In this document: piece after piece, positions 25,183 through 33,185 of the stretch
Position numbering within the stretch: the first letter of the stretch is position 1
Layout of the letters: each line of letters starts with the position of its first letter
Assembly: GCA_001898425.1 (NCBI GenBank)
Contig: MKTV01000038.1
Coordinates: 335-33,519, forward strand
Length of the DNA: 33,185 nt
Direction: 5' to 3'
Source of the DNA: Rhodospirillales bacterium 69-11
Lineage (GTDB): Bacteria > Pseudomonadota > Alphaproteobacteria > Acetobacterales > Acetobacteraceae
The notes under the pieces: model-generated
Seen by the model: only the letters and a program-made list of their open reading frames with translations
What the model was told of the DNA's origin: nothing
Database searches by the model: none
Program-made: the position numbers and the translations under genes

Positions 25183-26283
25183 ATGCCTGCGCCCGACCCC
25201 ACCGTCGCCGTGATCCTGCCGCCCAACGAGGGGTTCGGACCCGGTCGCAGCGGCGCCATCGGCCTGCTCGCACATCGGTTGGCGCATATCCCGGGGTTCC
25301 GGACGGTGATCTTCGGGGGACGTCAGGACGGGGCGGCCTATTCCGATGTGACATTCCGCGCCGCGCCGCCCATCGCCCGGGCGTTCGGTTCGGTCAATCT
25401 CAGATATGTCGCCGCGCTGATCCTGCCACTCCGGCGCCTGCGCCCGGCGCTGGTCGAGGTCCATAACCGCATCGGCATCGCCCGGCTGCTCGCGCGGCTG
25501 CTGCCCCGCACGCCGGTCGTGCTGGTGCTGCACAACGATCCGCAGGCCATGCGGGGCGGCCGGTCGGCGCGGCAGCGAACGCGCCTGCTGGCCGAACTGG
25601 CCGGGGTGGTCGCCGTCTCGCCCTATCTGCGCGGCCGGCTGCTGGACGGCATCGGCGCGCCGCCGCGCGCACCGACCGTGCTGCCGAACTGCCTGGAGAT
25701 CGACAGCCTGCCCCCGCCGGTCGCGCGGGAGAAGCTGATCCTCTTCGTCGGGCGCCTCGTCGCCGAGAAGGGGCCGGACGCGTTCCTCGCCGCCTGTGCC
25801 GCCGCGCTGCCGGACCTGCCGGGATGGCGGGCCGAGATGATCGGCGCGGACCGCTCGCGCGTCGACAGTCCCGACACGCCCTTCGTCCGGCAACTCCGCG
25901 CGGCGGCGGAGGCGGCCGGCGTGGCGCTGCCGGGATACCGCGACCACCCGCAGGTGCTGGCTGCGATGCGCCGCGCGGCGATCGTGGTGGTGCCCAGCCG
26001 CTGGGCGGAGCCGTTCGGCCTGGTGGCGCTGGAGGCGATGGCTTGCGGCGCCGCCCTGGTGTGCAGCCCCCGTGGCGGCCTGCCGGACGTCGCCGGGGAC
26101 GCCGCGCTCTACGCCGATCCGGACCGTCCCGGGGAGCTGGCGGCAGCGTTGCGGGCGCTGGGCGGCGACGCCGCGCGGCGGGAGGCGTTGGCCGCGGCCG
26201 GGGTCGCCCGCGCCGCCGCGTTCGACCTGCGGGCGCTGGCGCCACGCTGGGCTGCGTTCCGCCGCGGCCGGCTGGGCTGCTGA
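25183..26283 (+). CDS. GT4-type glycosyltransferase
   Basis: This is a GT-B fold retaining glycosyltransferase of 366 aa. The N-terminal domain includes the PPNEGFGPGRSGAIGLL loop. The C-terminal domain has LILFVGRLVAEKGPDAFLAAC and PSRWAEPFGLVALEAMACGAALVC, the E-x7-E donor motif of GT4, followed by SPRGGLPDVAGD. There is no signal peptide or membrane segment, so it acts in the cytoplasm or at the inner face. Similar proteins with an NEGFGPGRSGAI-like start occur in capsule or lipopolysaccharide loci, but the acceptor and donor here are unknown. The ATG at 25183 matches the beginning of the domain. The longer open frame from 23425 is antisense to the opgH-like gene. fabI follows after 66 bp. 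Confidence 0.86.
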   Translation: MPAPDPTVAVILPPNEGFGPGRSGAIGLLAHRLAHIPGFRTVIFGGRQDGAAYSDVTFRAAPPIARAFGSVNLRYVAALILPLRRLRPALVEVHNRIGIARLLARLLPRTPVVLVLHNDPQAMRGGRSARQRTRLLAELAGVVAVSPYLRGRLLDGIGAPPRAPTVLPNCLEIDSLPPPVAREKLILFVGRLVAEKGPDAFLAACAAALPDLPGWRAEMIGADRSRVDSPDTPFVRQLRAAAEAAGVALPGYRDHPQVLAAMRRAAIVVVPSRWAEPFGLVALEAMACGAALVCSPRGGLPDVAGDAALYADPDRPGELAAALRALGGDAARREALAAAGVARAAAFDLRALAPRWAAFRRGRLGC

Positions 26284-26349
26284 CCGGCCCCCTTGCCGCA
26301 CCCCGGCGGCCTGTGTCACCAGGGAAGGCTTGCCGCACAGAGGATTCCC

Positions 26350-27192
<843 letters not shown>

Positions 27193-27268
27193 GCCCGCCG
27201 CGAGCGGCCCGCCCTGATCCGGCGCGGATCCCGGCGTCCCTGCCGTCCGGCGTGGAGCGCGTGCCGTC

Positions 27269-28372
27269 ATGAGCCACAACAGCTTCGGCCACCTGTTCCG
27301 CGTCACCACCTGGGGCGAGAGCCACGGGCCGGCGATCGGCTGTGTGGTCGATGGCTGCCCGCCGCGGCTGCCGCTGTCCGAGGCCGACCTGCAGCCCTGG
27401 CTCGACCGGCGCCGCCCCGGCCAGTCCAAATTCACCACCCAGCGGCAGGAGCCGGACCAGGTCCGCATCCTGTCGGGCGTGTTCGAGGGCCTGACCACCG
27501 GCACCCCGATCGCGCTGCAGATCGAGAACGTGGACCAGCGGTCGCGCGACTACGCGGCGATCGCGGCGCAGTTCCGGCCCGGCCATGCCGACCTCGCCTA
27601 CGAGCTGAAATACGGCATCCGCGACTATCGCGGCGGTGGCCGGTCCTCGGCGCGGGAAACCGCGATGCGGGTCGCTGCCGGCGGCGTCGCGCGCATCGTC
27701 CTGGGATCGGCGGTGCGCATCCGCGGCGCGCTGGTGCAGATCGGCCCGCACCGCATCGACCGCGCCCGCTGGGACTGGGCGACGCTGGACGACAACCCGT
27801 TCTTCTGCCCCGATCCCGGCACCGTGCCGGTCTGGGAGGACTACCTGTCCGGCGTGCGCAAGGCCGGCTCCTCCGCCGGCGCGGTGATCGAACTGGTCGC
27901 CGACGGCGTGCCCCCCGGCCTCGGCGCGCCCATCTACGGCAAGCTCGACGCGGACCTCGCCGCCGCGCTGATGTCGATCAACGCCGTGAAGGGCGTGGAG
28001 ATCGGGGAGGGCTTCGCCGCCGCCGCGCTGAGCGGAGAGGAGAACGCCGACGAGATGCGCATGCAGGACGGGCAGGTCGCGTTCGGCTCGAACCATGCGG
28101 GCGGCGTCCTCGGCGGGATCTCCACCGGCCAGCCGATCGTCGCGCGCTTCGCGGTCAAGCCCACCAGCTCCATCCTGACGCCGCGCCACTCGGTGGACCG
28201 GCTGGGCCACGATATCGAGGTGATGACCAAGGGGCGCCACGACCCCTGCGTCGGCATCCGCGCCGTGCCGGTGGGGGAGGCGATGCTGGCCTGCGTGCTG
28301 GCCGACCACCTGCTGCGGCATCGCGCGCAGAACCCCGACGCGCCCACGACCGCCCGCCTGCCGCGCAACTGA
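27269..28372 (+). CDS. aroC: Chorismate synthase
   Basis: AroC converts 5-enolpyruvylshikimate-3-phosphate to chorismate using reduced FMN, the last shikimate step. The 367-aa protein shows the three family signatures: [19 protein letters not shown] at the N-terminus, [18 protein letters not shown] in the middle, and [13 protein letters not shown] near the end. N-terminal positions RRPGQSK and NVDQRSRDY are also typical. The product feeds the aromatic operon at 3855-6734. It lies 76 bp behind fabI on the same strand. A GGAG about a dozen bases before the ATG is a possible SD. Confidence 0.97.
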   Translation: MSHNSFGHLFRVTTWGESHGPAIGCVVDGCPPRLPLSEADLQPWLDRRRPGQSKFTTQRQEPDQVRILSGVFEGLTTGTPIALQIENVDQRSRDYAAIAAQFRPGHADLAYELKYGIRDYRGGGRSSARETAMRVAAGGVARIVLGSAVRIRGALVQIGPHRIDRARWDWATLDDNPFFCPDPGTVPVWEDYLSGVRKAGSSAGAVIELVADGVPPGLGAPIYGKLDADLAAALMSINAVKGVEIGEGFAAAALSGEENADEMRMQDGQVAFGSNHAGGVLGGISTGQPIVARFAVKPTSSILTPRHSVDRLGHDIEVMTKGRHDPCVGIRAVPVGEAMLACVLADHLLRHRAQNPDAPTTARLPRN

Positions 28373-28428
28373 CGCGGCGCCAGCGGGGGCGGTCCGCTGC
28401 GTTAAGCACTCGATAAGTTCCCCGCGTC

Positions 28429-28451
28429 AGAGTGTCCGGACCTGGCACTCT
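28429..28451 (+). terminator. Hairpin between aroC and the chemoreceptor gene
   Basis: AGAGTGTC (28429-28436) and GGCACTCT (28444-28451) form an 8-bp RNA stem with one U-G pair and a 7-base loop, 57 bases after the aroC stop. There is no T-tract, so it may be an aroC terminator or a leader structure for the downstream gene. The rest of 28373-28553 shows only the SD AAGGGA (28539-28544). Confidence 0.35.
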
Positions 28452-28553
28452 CCTGCGCCAACGCGGTGCGAACAGCCGTGCGTCCCTCCCGGCGCGCGCG
28501 CGCCCCCGCCGGATCGGAGCGGTGCGAGGCATCGTTGCAAGGGAAATCATCGC

Positions 28554-30914
28554 GTGGTCCTCGTTCGGCATCTGGTCAACCTGAGCGTCCGCATGAAGGT
28601 CGTGTGCGGCTTCGGGCTCGTGCTGGTCCTGCTGGCTCTGGTTGGCGGCGCCAGCCTGCGAGCCTTCGGCCATGTCGACGAGGCGGATCGGGTCTCCGTC
28701 CAGCGTCGCCAGGTCCTGCTCGCCGTGAACACCATCGGCCGCGAGTTCGAGCCGGCGCGGCGGCTGGTCCGCCGGTTCGCCGAGTTCGGCGATCCGGCTG
28801 CCGCGCGGGAGGCGGACGCGCAGCTGGAACGCGCGCGGGTCGCCGCGGCCGACACGGTGGCGAAGATCGGCAGTTCGGAATGGCAGGCGAAGGCGCGGGA
28901 CATCGCGGCGACGATCGACGACTACGCCCGCCAGTTCGCGCGGTTGCAGGAGGTGTTCGCGACCGCGCACCGCGTACGGGACACCGAACTCGACGCCGCC
29001 GGGGCGAAGATGACCACCAGCTTCGAAGAGCTTCTGGCGGCCATCGGCGGCAGCGGCGACGGCGCGCTGCGCGGCCTGGCGTCCCGCGCGTTCGAGGCGG
29101 CGATGATCATGCGGGTGGACGTCAATCGAGCGCTGGGCCGGCACCTGGAGGCGGAAACGGCCCGCGCCGCCACCGCGATCACACGCCTGCATGAGGCGCT
29201 GGCCGCCATCCAGGAAGCTCCGCACGATCCGGCGCTCGATGGCACCCTGAAGACCCTGATCGCCGAGTCCGCTTCCTATGGGGAGGCGTTCCATCGCCTG
29301 ATCGCCGCCACCGGCGAGATCGATCGGCTGGTCAACCAGACGATGGCCGCGGATGGCCAGCAGGTGACCGAGGCGATCCTCCTGATCGAAAAAAGCGCGC
29401 TCGCGGATGCGGCGGCAGCGGACGAGGCGATCACCGAGGCGATCGCGACCGGCCGCACGCTGTCCGGCACGCTGGTGATCGCCGGCCTGCTCGCCGGGGT
29501 GCTGTTCGCCTGGGGGATCGGGGCCGCCATCGCCGGCCCGATCGCCGGGATGACCCGCGCCATGATGCGGTTGGCGGACGCGGATGCATCGGTGGACGTG
29601 CCCGGCGTGGGCCGCAAGGACGAGATCGGGCGGATGGCCGCGGCGGTGCAGGTGTTCAAGGAGAACATGATCCGCGCGACGGCGCTCGAGCAGGCCCAGC
29701 GCGACGAGCGCGCGCGCAAGGACCGCCGTCAGGCCGCCATGGACCAGCATACGAAAGACTTCGGCAGTTCGGTCGCGAGCGCGCTGTCGGAACTGCAGGA
29801 CGCGGCAGCGACCATGCGCCGGACCTCGGAGGAGGTGAGCGTCGATGCGCGCAAGACGCGCGATGCGACCTCCGTGACGGTCGAGAGCGCCTCCGCCTCC
29901 GCGCGCGACCTGGGATCCGTCGCCGGCGCGGCCGAGGAGATGGCGGCCAGCATCGCCGAGATCAGCACCCAGGTGGCGCGCGTGACCAGGACGGTGCACG
30001 CCGCGGTGCAACGCTCGGACGCCACCAATGCGAGCGTGGGCGGGCTTTCGCAGGCGGCCGACCGGATCGGGGAGGTCGCCCACCTGATCACCACCATCGC
30101 CAGCCGCACCAACCTGCTGGCGCTGAACGCAACCATCGAGGCGGCGCGGGCTGGCGACGCGGGGAAGGGATTCGCGGTCGTGGCTGGGGAGGTGAAGGCG
30201 CTGGCCGGCCAGACGGCCCGTGCGACCGACCAGATCGGCGCCCAGATCACGGCGATCCGGAACGCGACGGAGGAAGCGATCCAGGCAGTGCGCGAGGTTG
30301 GCGGGGCGATCGGCGACATCGAGGCCGTGGCCACCGCGATCGCCGCCGCCGTGGAGCAGCAGGCCGCCGCGACCCGGGAAATCACCGGCCGGGTGCAAGC
30401 CGTGAACGGTGCCACCAGCGAAGCCGCCTCGGCCATGCGCAGCGTTCTCGAGATCGCCGCGGGGACCGAATCCACCAGCGGCATCGTGCGCCAGGCGGCG
30501 GAGAACCTCGGACGGACCGCCGAGACGCTGCAGCGTGAGGTCGGCGGCTTCCTCGAACAGATGAAGCGGACCGACGACGAACGGCGGCAGTTCGAGCGCG
30601 TCCCGGGACATGGCCGGCGCGCGGAGCTGGCGCTGGGCGACGGGCGCCGCGGTCACGGCACGATCGTCAACGTCTCCATCGGTGGCGCGCTGATCCAGGC
30701 GGAGCTCGCCGTGGCGGCCGGGGCCGAGGTGCAGGTGACCTTTCCCGGTGCGCGCACGCCGATCCCGGCGCGCGTCGTGCGCAGCGGAAGCGAGGGCCTG
30801 GCGCTGTTCGTCGGTACCGACCCCGCCATCGGAAGGCTCATGGAAGGCGTGCTGGCGGAGATCGCATCCACCCCTGGCGCGCAGCATGCCACGGAGGATC
30901 GGCACGCCGCCTGA
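28554..30914 (+). CDS. Methyl-accepting chemotaxis protein with C-terminal PilZ domain
   Basis: This 786-aa chemoreceptor has TM1 (about residues 15-37), a long helical periplasmic sensor (about 38-300, four-helix or HBM-like, ligand unknown) and TM2 (about 303-327). HAMP follows with the DEIGRM region, then the cytoplasmic signalling domain with the conserved hairpin ([31 protein letters not shown]). The C-terminus is a PilZ domain, with RxxxR at R678-R682 and NxSxxG at N706-G711, the c-di-GMP-binding motifs. The GTG start at 28554 has AAGGGA 9 bases upstream. The C-terminus lacks a CheR-tethering pentapeptide. No che or fli genes are nearby, so it is an orphan receptor. A similar MCP-PilZ build is known in Azospirillum Tlp1. 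Confidence 0.93.
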   Translation: MVLVRHLVNLSVRMKVVCGFGLVLVLLALVGGASLRAFGHVDEADRVSVQRRQVLLAVNTIGREFEPARRLVRRFAEFGDPAAAREADAQLERARVAAADTVAKIGSSEWQAKARDIAATIDDYARQFARLQEVFATAHRVRDTELDAAGAKMTTSFEELLAAIGGSGDGALRGLASRAFEAAMIMRVDVNRALGRHLEAETARAATAITRLHEALAAIQEAPHDPALDGTLKTLIAESASYGEAFHRLIAATGEIDRLVNQTMAADGQQVTEAILLIEKSALADAAAADEAITEAIATGRTLSGTLVIAGLLAGVLFAWGIGAAIAGPIAGMTRAMMRLADADASVDVPGVGRKDEIGRMAAAVQVFKENMIRATALEQAQRDERARKDRRQAAMDQHTKDFGSSVASALSELQDAAATMRRTSEEVSVDARKTRDATSVTVESASASARDLGSVAGAAEEMAASIAEISTQVARVTRTVHAAVQRSDATNASVGGLSQAADRIGEVAHLITTIASRTNLLALNATIEAARAGDAGKGFAVVAGEVKALAGQTARATDQIGAQITAIRNATEEAIQAVREVGGAIGDIEAVATAIAAAVEQQAAATREITGRVQAVNGATSEAASAMRSVLEIAAGTESTSGIVRQAAENLGRTAETLQREVGGFLEQMKRTDDERRQFERVPGHGRRAELALGDGRRGHGTIVNVSIGGALIQAELAVAAGAEVQVTFPGARTPIPARVVRSGSEGLALFVGTDPAIGRLMEGVLAEIASTPGAQHATEDRHAA

Positions 30915-30964
30915 CCCACCCCGCTCGACGGCGGGTGACGCGCCTCGTCCGGCACGCCGCCTGA
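30900..30964 (+). repeat. 15-bp direct repeat around the chemoreceptor stop codon
   Basis: CGGCACGCCGCCTGA occurs at 30900-30914, where it encodes the last four residues and stop of the chemoreceptor, and again at 30950-30964. Between them is a small hairpin-capable stretch (CCCGC/GCGGG). This is consistent with a local duplication. Confidence 0.65.
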
Positions 30965-30998
30965 TCCGCACCGGTCCGGCGCGGGGGTCCCGGACCGC

Positions 30999-31020
30999 GG
31001 GGGCGGCCTGCGCCGCCCCC
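30999..31020. terminator. Bidirectional terminator-like hairpin between the MCP gene and pheT
   Basis: GGGGGCGGC (30999-31007), loop CTGC and GCCGCCCCC (31012-31020) form a perfect 9-bp GC stem in the 114-bp convergent gap, 8 bases from the pheT stop. Neither strand has a T-tract, so Rho or the stem alone may act. Confidence 0.55.
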
Positions 31021-31028
31021 GATCGTCC

Positions 31029-33185
31029 TCAGCGCAAGGTCGCCCCGGTCGCCTTGGCCACCGCCGCGACGACCTTCTGTGCGGCGGCCTCGATCTCGGC
31101 GTCCGTCAGCGTGCGCTCACGTGGCTGGAACACGACCTCGATGCCGATCGAGGTCTTGCCCTCCGGTAGCCGCTCTCCGCTGTAGACGTCGAACAGCGAG
31201 ACCCCGGCGATCAGCGTCCGTTCGGCGCCGCGGGCGGCGCGCACGACCGCATCCGCCGGCACGGTCGCGTCTGCCAGGAAGGCGAAGTCGCGCCGCAGCG
31301 GCTGGAACGCGGGAAGGTCGGGCGGCCCCTTCTTGCGGCGCTTGGGATCGGCGACCGCATCGAGGTTGAGCACGAAGGCCACCAGCGGGCCGGGAATGTC
31401 GAGCGCGGCCAGCACCCGCGGATGCAGCTCCCCGAACGCGCCCAGTGCGGTGCGCGGCCCTTGCCGGACGAGGCCGGAGCGGCCGGGATGGAAGAAGCCC
31501 GGCGCCTCTGCGACGACCTGCAGCGCGTCCAGGGGCACGCCGATCGCGCCCATGACCGCCCAGAGGTCGCCCTTTGCGTCCATCGCGTCCACTGGCCGGG
31601 TCGGCACCTGCCAGCTCCGCGGCGTCTGCCCGGCGCGCAAGCCGGCGGCGACCAGCGACTGGCCCTCCGGCGCCTCGAGCGAGAACTCCGGCCCGACCTC
31701 GAACAGCCCGACATCGGCGTAGCCGCGGGCGGCATTGCGCTTGGCGGCCAGCGCCAGGCTGGCGACGACCGTCGGCCGCAACTGGTCCAGATCGGCGGCG
31801 ATCGGATTGCTCAGCCGAAGCAGGTCGGGGGTGGGTCCGAACAGCGCCGCCTCGGCCTGGGCCATGAAGCTGAAGGTGACGCACTCGGCCAGGCCCTGCG
31901 CGGCCAGGGTGCGGCGTGCGAGCGCGGCGCGGGTCTGGCGCGGCGTCAACGTGGCACCCGGCACCGGGGCAGCGCGGGGCAGCGACACCGGCGGCACGGA
32001 GTCCAGTCCGCGCAGGCGCAGCACCTCCTCGATCAGGTCGCATTCCGGCTCGATCGCGGCGCAACCCTCGGCCGCCTTGGCCGCGACGGCCGGGTCGAGC
32101 GTCGGCGACTGGTCGAGCGCGAGCGGGGCCGCGACGTCGTTGCGCCAGGACGGGACGGCGACGGTGACCGACTCCGCGTCACGCGCCTGCACGGTGAAGC
32201 CGAGCCTCTCGAGGGAGGTGACGGCGTCGTCGGGCGGGATGTCGGCGCCGCCCAGGCCGGCAAGGCGGGAGAAGCGGAGCGCGGCGGTGCGCTGCCAGGC
32301 GGGTTCGGCGCCCGCCGCGGTGACGCCGCCGGGCTCCCCGCCGCACAGCTCCAGGATCATCGCGGTGGCGGCTTCGACGGCGTCGGGCAGCAGCGCCGGA
32401 TCGAGGCCGCGCTCGAAGCGCTGACGCGCGTCGGACACGATCTGGTGGCGCCGGCCGGTCAGCGCGATGCGCACGGGATCGAACAGCGCGCATTCCAGGA
32501 ACACCGAGGTGGTGCCCTCGTCGCAGCCGGTCGCCTCGCCGCCGATCACGCCGGCCAGCGACTGCACGCCGGCGTCGTCGCAGATCACGCAGTCCTCGGG
32601 GGCGGCGGTGTAGTCCTTGCCGTTCAGTGCCCGCAGCGTCTCGCCGGCCCCGCGGCGCAGCACCAGGGTCGAGCCGGTCAGCTTGTCCACGTCGAACACG
32701 TGCAGCGGGCGGCCGAGGTCGAAGGTGAAGAAGTTGGTGATGTCCACCAGCGCGTTGATCGGCCGCAGCCCGATGGAGACCAGCCGGTCCTGCAGCCATT
32801 TCGGGCTGGGCGAGTTTTTCACGCCGCGGATGGTGCGGCCGAGGATCCAGGGGCAGGCCTCGGGGAAGTCGATGCGCCAGGACGGGCCGCCGTCGAACGC
32901 AGGGGGGATCGGCATTGGCCGGAACGGCTTCAGCGTGCCGATGCCGGCCGCCGCGAGATCCCGCGCGACGCCCCGCACCGAGAAGCAGTCGCCGCGATTG
33001 GGCGTGACGCCGATCTCGATGACCGGGTCGTCGAGGCCGGCCCAGCTGGCATAGGGCACGCCGACCGGCGCGTCCTCGGGCAGGTCGACGATGCCGGAAT
33101 GGTCGTCGCCGAGCCCCATCTCACGCGCGGAGAGCAGCATCCCGGCGCTCTGCACGCCGCGGATCTCACCGACCTTGAGCGTGAT
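31029..33185 (-). CDS. pheT: Phenylalanyl-tRNA synthetase beta subunit (5' truncated by window end)
   Basis: PheT forms the alpha2-beta2 enzyme that charges tRNA-Phe. The frame is open to the window edge (ITLKVGEIRG precedes the first GTG), so the N-terminal part is missing and 718 codons are visible. It contains the tRNA-binding (EMAP-like) region with SAREMGLGDDHSGI, the B3/B4 editing domain with GVTPNRGDCFSVRGVARDL and CDDAGVQSLAGVIGGE, the B5 domain, the catalytic-like core with LRGLDSVPPVSLP, and the C-terminal FDX-ACB anticodon-binding domain (PLRRDFAFLAD ... FQPRERTLTDAEI). The stop at 31029 follows a GC hairpin. pheS is expected upstream on the minus strand, beyond the window. Confidence 0.97.
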   Translation of the reverse strand: MTLKVGEIRGVQSAGMLLSAREMGLGDDHSGIVDLPEDAPVGVPYASWAGLDDPVIEIGVTPNRGDCFSVRGVARDLAAAGIGTLKPFRPMPIPPAFDGGPSWRIDFPEACPWILGRTIRGVKNSPSPKWLQDRLVSIGLRPINALVDITNFFTFDLGRPLHVFDVDKLTGSTLVLRRGAGETLRALNGKDYTAAPEDCVICDDAGVQSLAGVIGGEATGCDEGTTSVFLECALFDPVRIALTGRRHQIVSDARQRFERGLDPALLPDAVEAATAMILELCGGEPGGVTAAGAEPAWQRTAALRFSRLAGLGGADIPPDDAVTSLERLGFTVQARDAESVTVAVPSWRNDVAAPLALDQSPTLDPAVAAKAAEGCAAIEPECDLIEEVLRLRGLDSVPPVSLPRAAPVPGATLTPRQTRAALARRTLAAQGLAECVTFSFMAQAEAALFGPTPDLLRLSNPIAADLDQLRPTVVASLALAAKRNAARGYADVGLFEVGPEFSLEAPEGQSLVAAGLRAGQTPRSWQVPTRPVDAMDAKGDLWAVMGAIGVPLDALQVVAEAPGFFHPGRSGLVRQGPRTALGAFGELHPRVLAALDIPGPLVAFVLNLDAVADPKRRKKGPPDLPAFQPLRRDFAFLADATVPADAVVRAARGAERTLIAGVSLFDVYSGERLPEGKTSIGIEVVFQPRERTLTDAEIEAAAQKVVAAVAKATGATLR

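Noticed and set aside
28401-28416. CTCGATAA resembling a sigma-28 -10 element before the chemoreceptor gene
   Set aside because: No TAAA-type -35 is found 11 bases upstream.

Overview
The window is GC-rich chromosomal DNA (about 70% G+C by eye) from an alphaproteobacterium. The Acetobacteraceae/Rhodospirillales are the best guess, from rplY-pth-ychF, fabI-aroC and miaB-phoH-ybeY-corC synteny and from the dispersed CATGGCCGGG-type palindromes. I see no phage, transposase, CRISPR, rRNA or tRNA gene. The content is core housekeeping, with the unusual material concentrated in the intergenic DNA.

Layout. 1-2980 (+): the 3' end of rplY (L25), then pth, ychF and queE. 3145-6734 (-): an OsmC-family peroxidase, then an aromatic amino acid operon that reads chorismate mutase/ACT protein -> HisC-family aminotransferase -> prephenate dehydrogenase, with overlapping genes. 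6837-8836 (+): metX-metW, then a perfect FNR/FixK-type box in front of a 36-codon membrane micro-ORF. 9015-11499 (-): an intracellular PHA depolymerase and a secreted GH5 enzyme. 11623-12279 (+): a GST-family protein. 12425-18275 (-): tamA-tamB, for outer-membrane assembly or lipid transport. 18373-23401 (+): plsC-like acyltransferase, miaB, phoH, ybeY, corC. 23539-25149 (-) and 25183-26283 (+): an OpgH/MdoH-like glucosyltransferase and a GT4 glycosyltransferase diverging from a 33-bp gap. 26350-30914 (+): fabI, aroC and a chemoreceptor with a C-terminal PilZ domain. 31029-33185 (-): pheT, running off the window.

Functional links. The chorismate mutase, aminotransferase and TyrA proteins form the branch from chorismate to Tyr/Phe, and aroC, which makes chorismate, lies 20 kb away. 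miaB, phoH, ybeY and corC form the RNA-modification/ribosome-maturation operon, here without lnt directly behind corC. TamA/TamB, PlsC, FabI and the two glycosyltransferases all concern the envelope.

Most interesting signals. (1) A structured repeat of about 140 bp is present twice in opposite orientation (12286-12427 and 22393-22531). In both copies one edge begins exactly at the TGA stop of the flanking gene, and in the second copy the other edge contains the start codon of corC. (2) An FNR box at ideal spacing drives a tiny membrane ORF or an sRNA. (3) The chorismate mutase is fused to what looks like half a prephenate dehydratase plus an ACT domain. (4) A palindromic-repeat fragment is translated into the N-terminus of YbeY. 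(5) All five convergent gene junctions hold a palindromic element. Family names rest on motifs read by eye; no searches were run.
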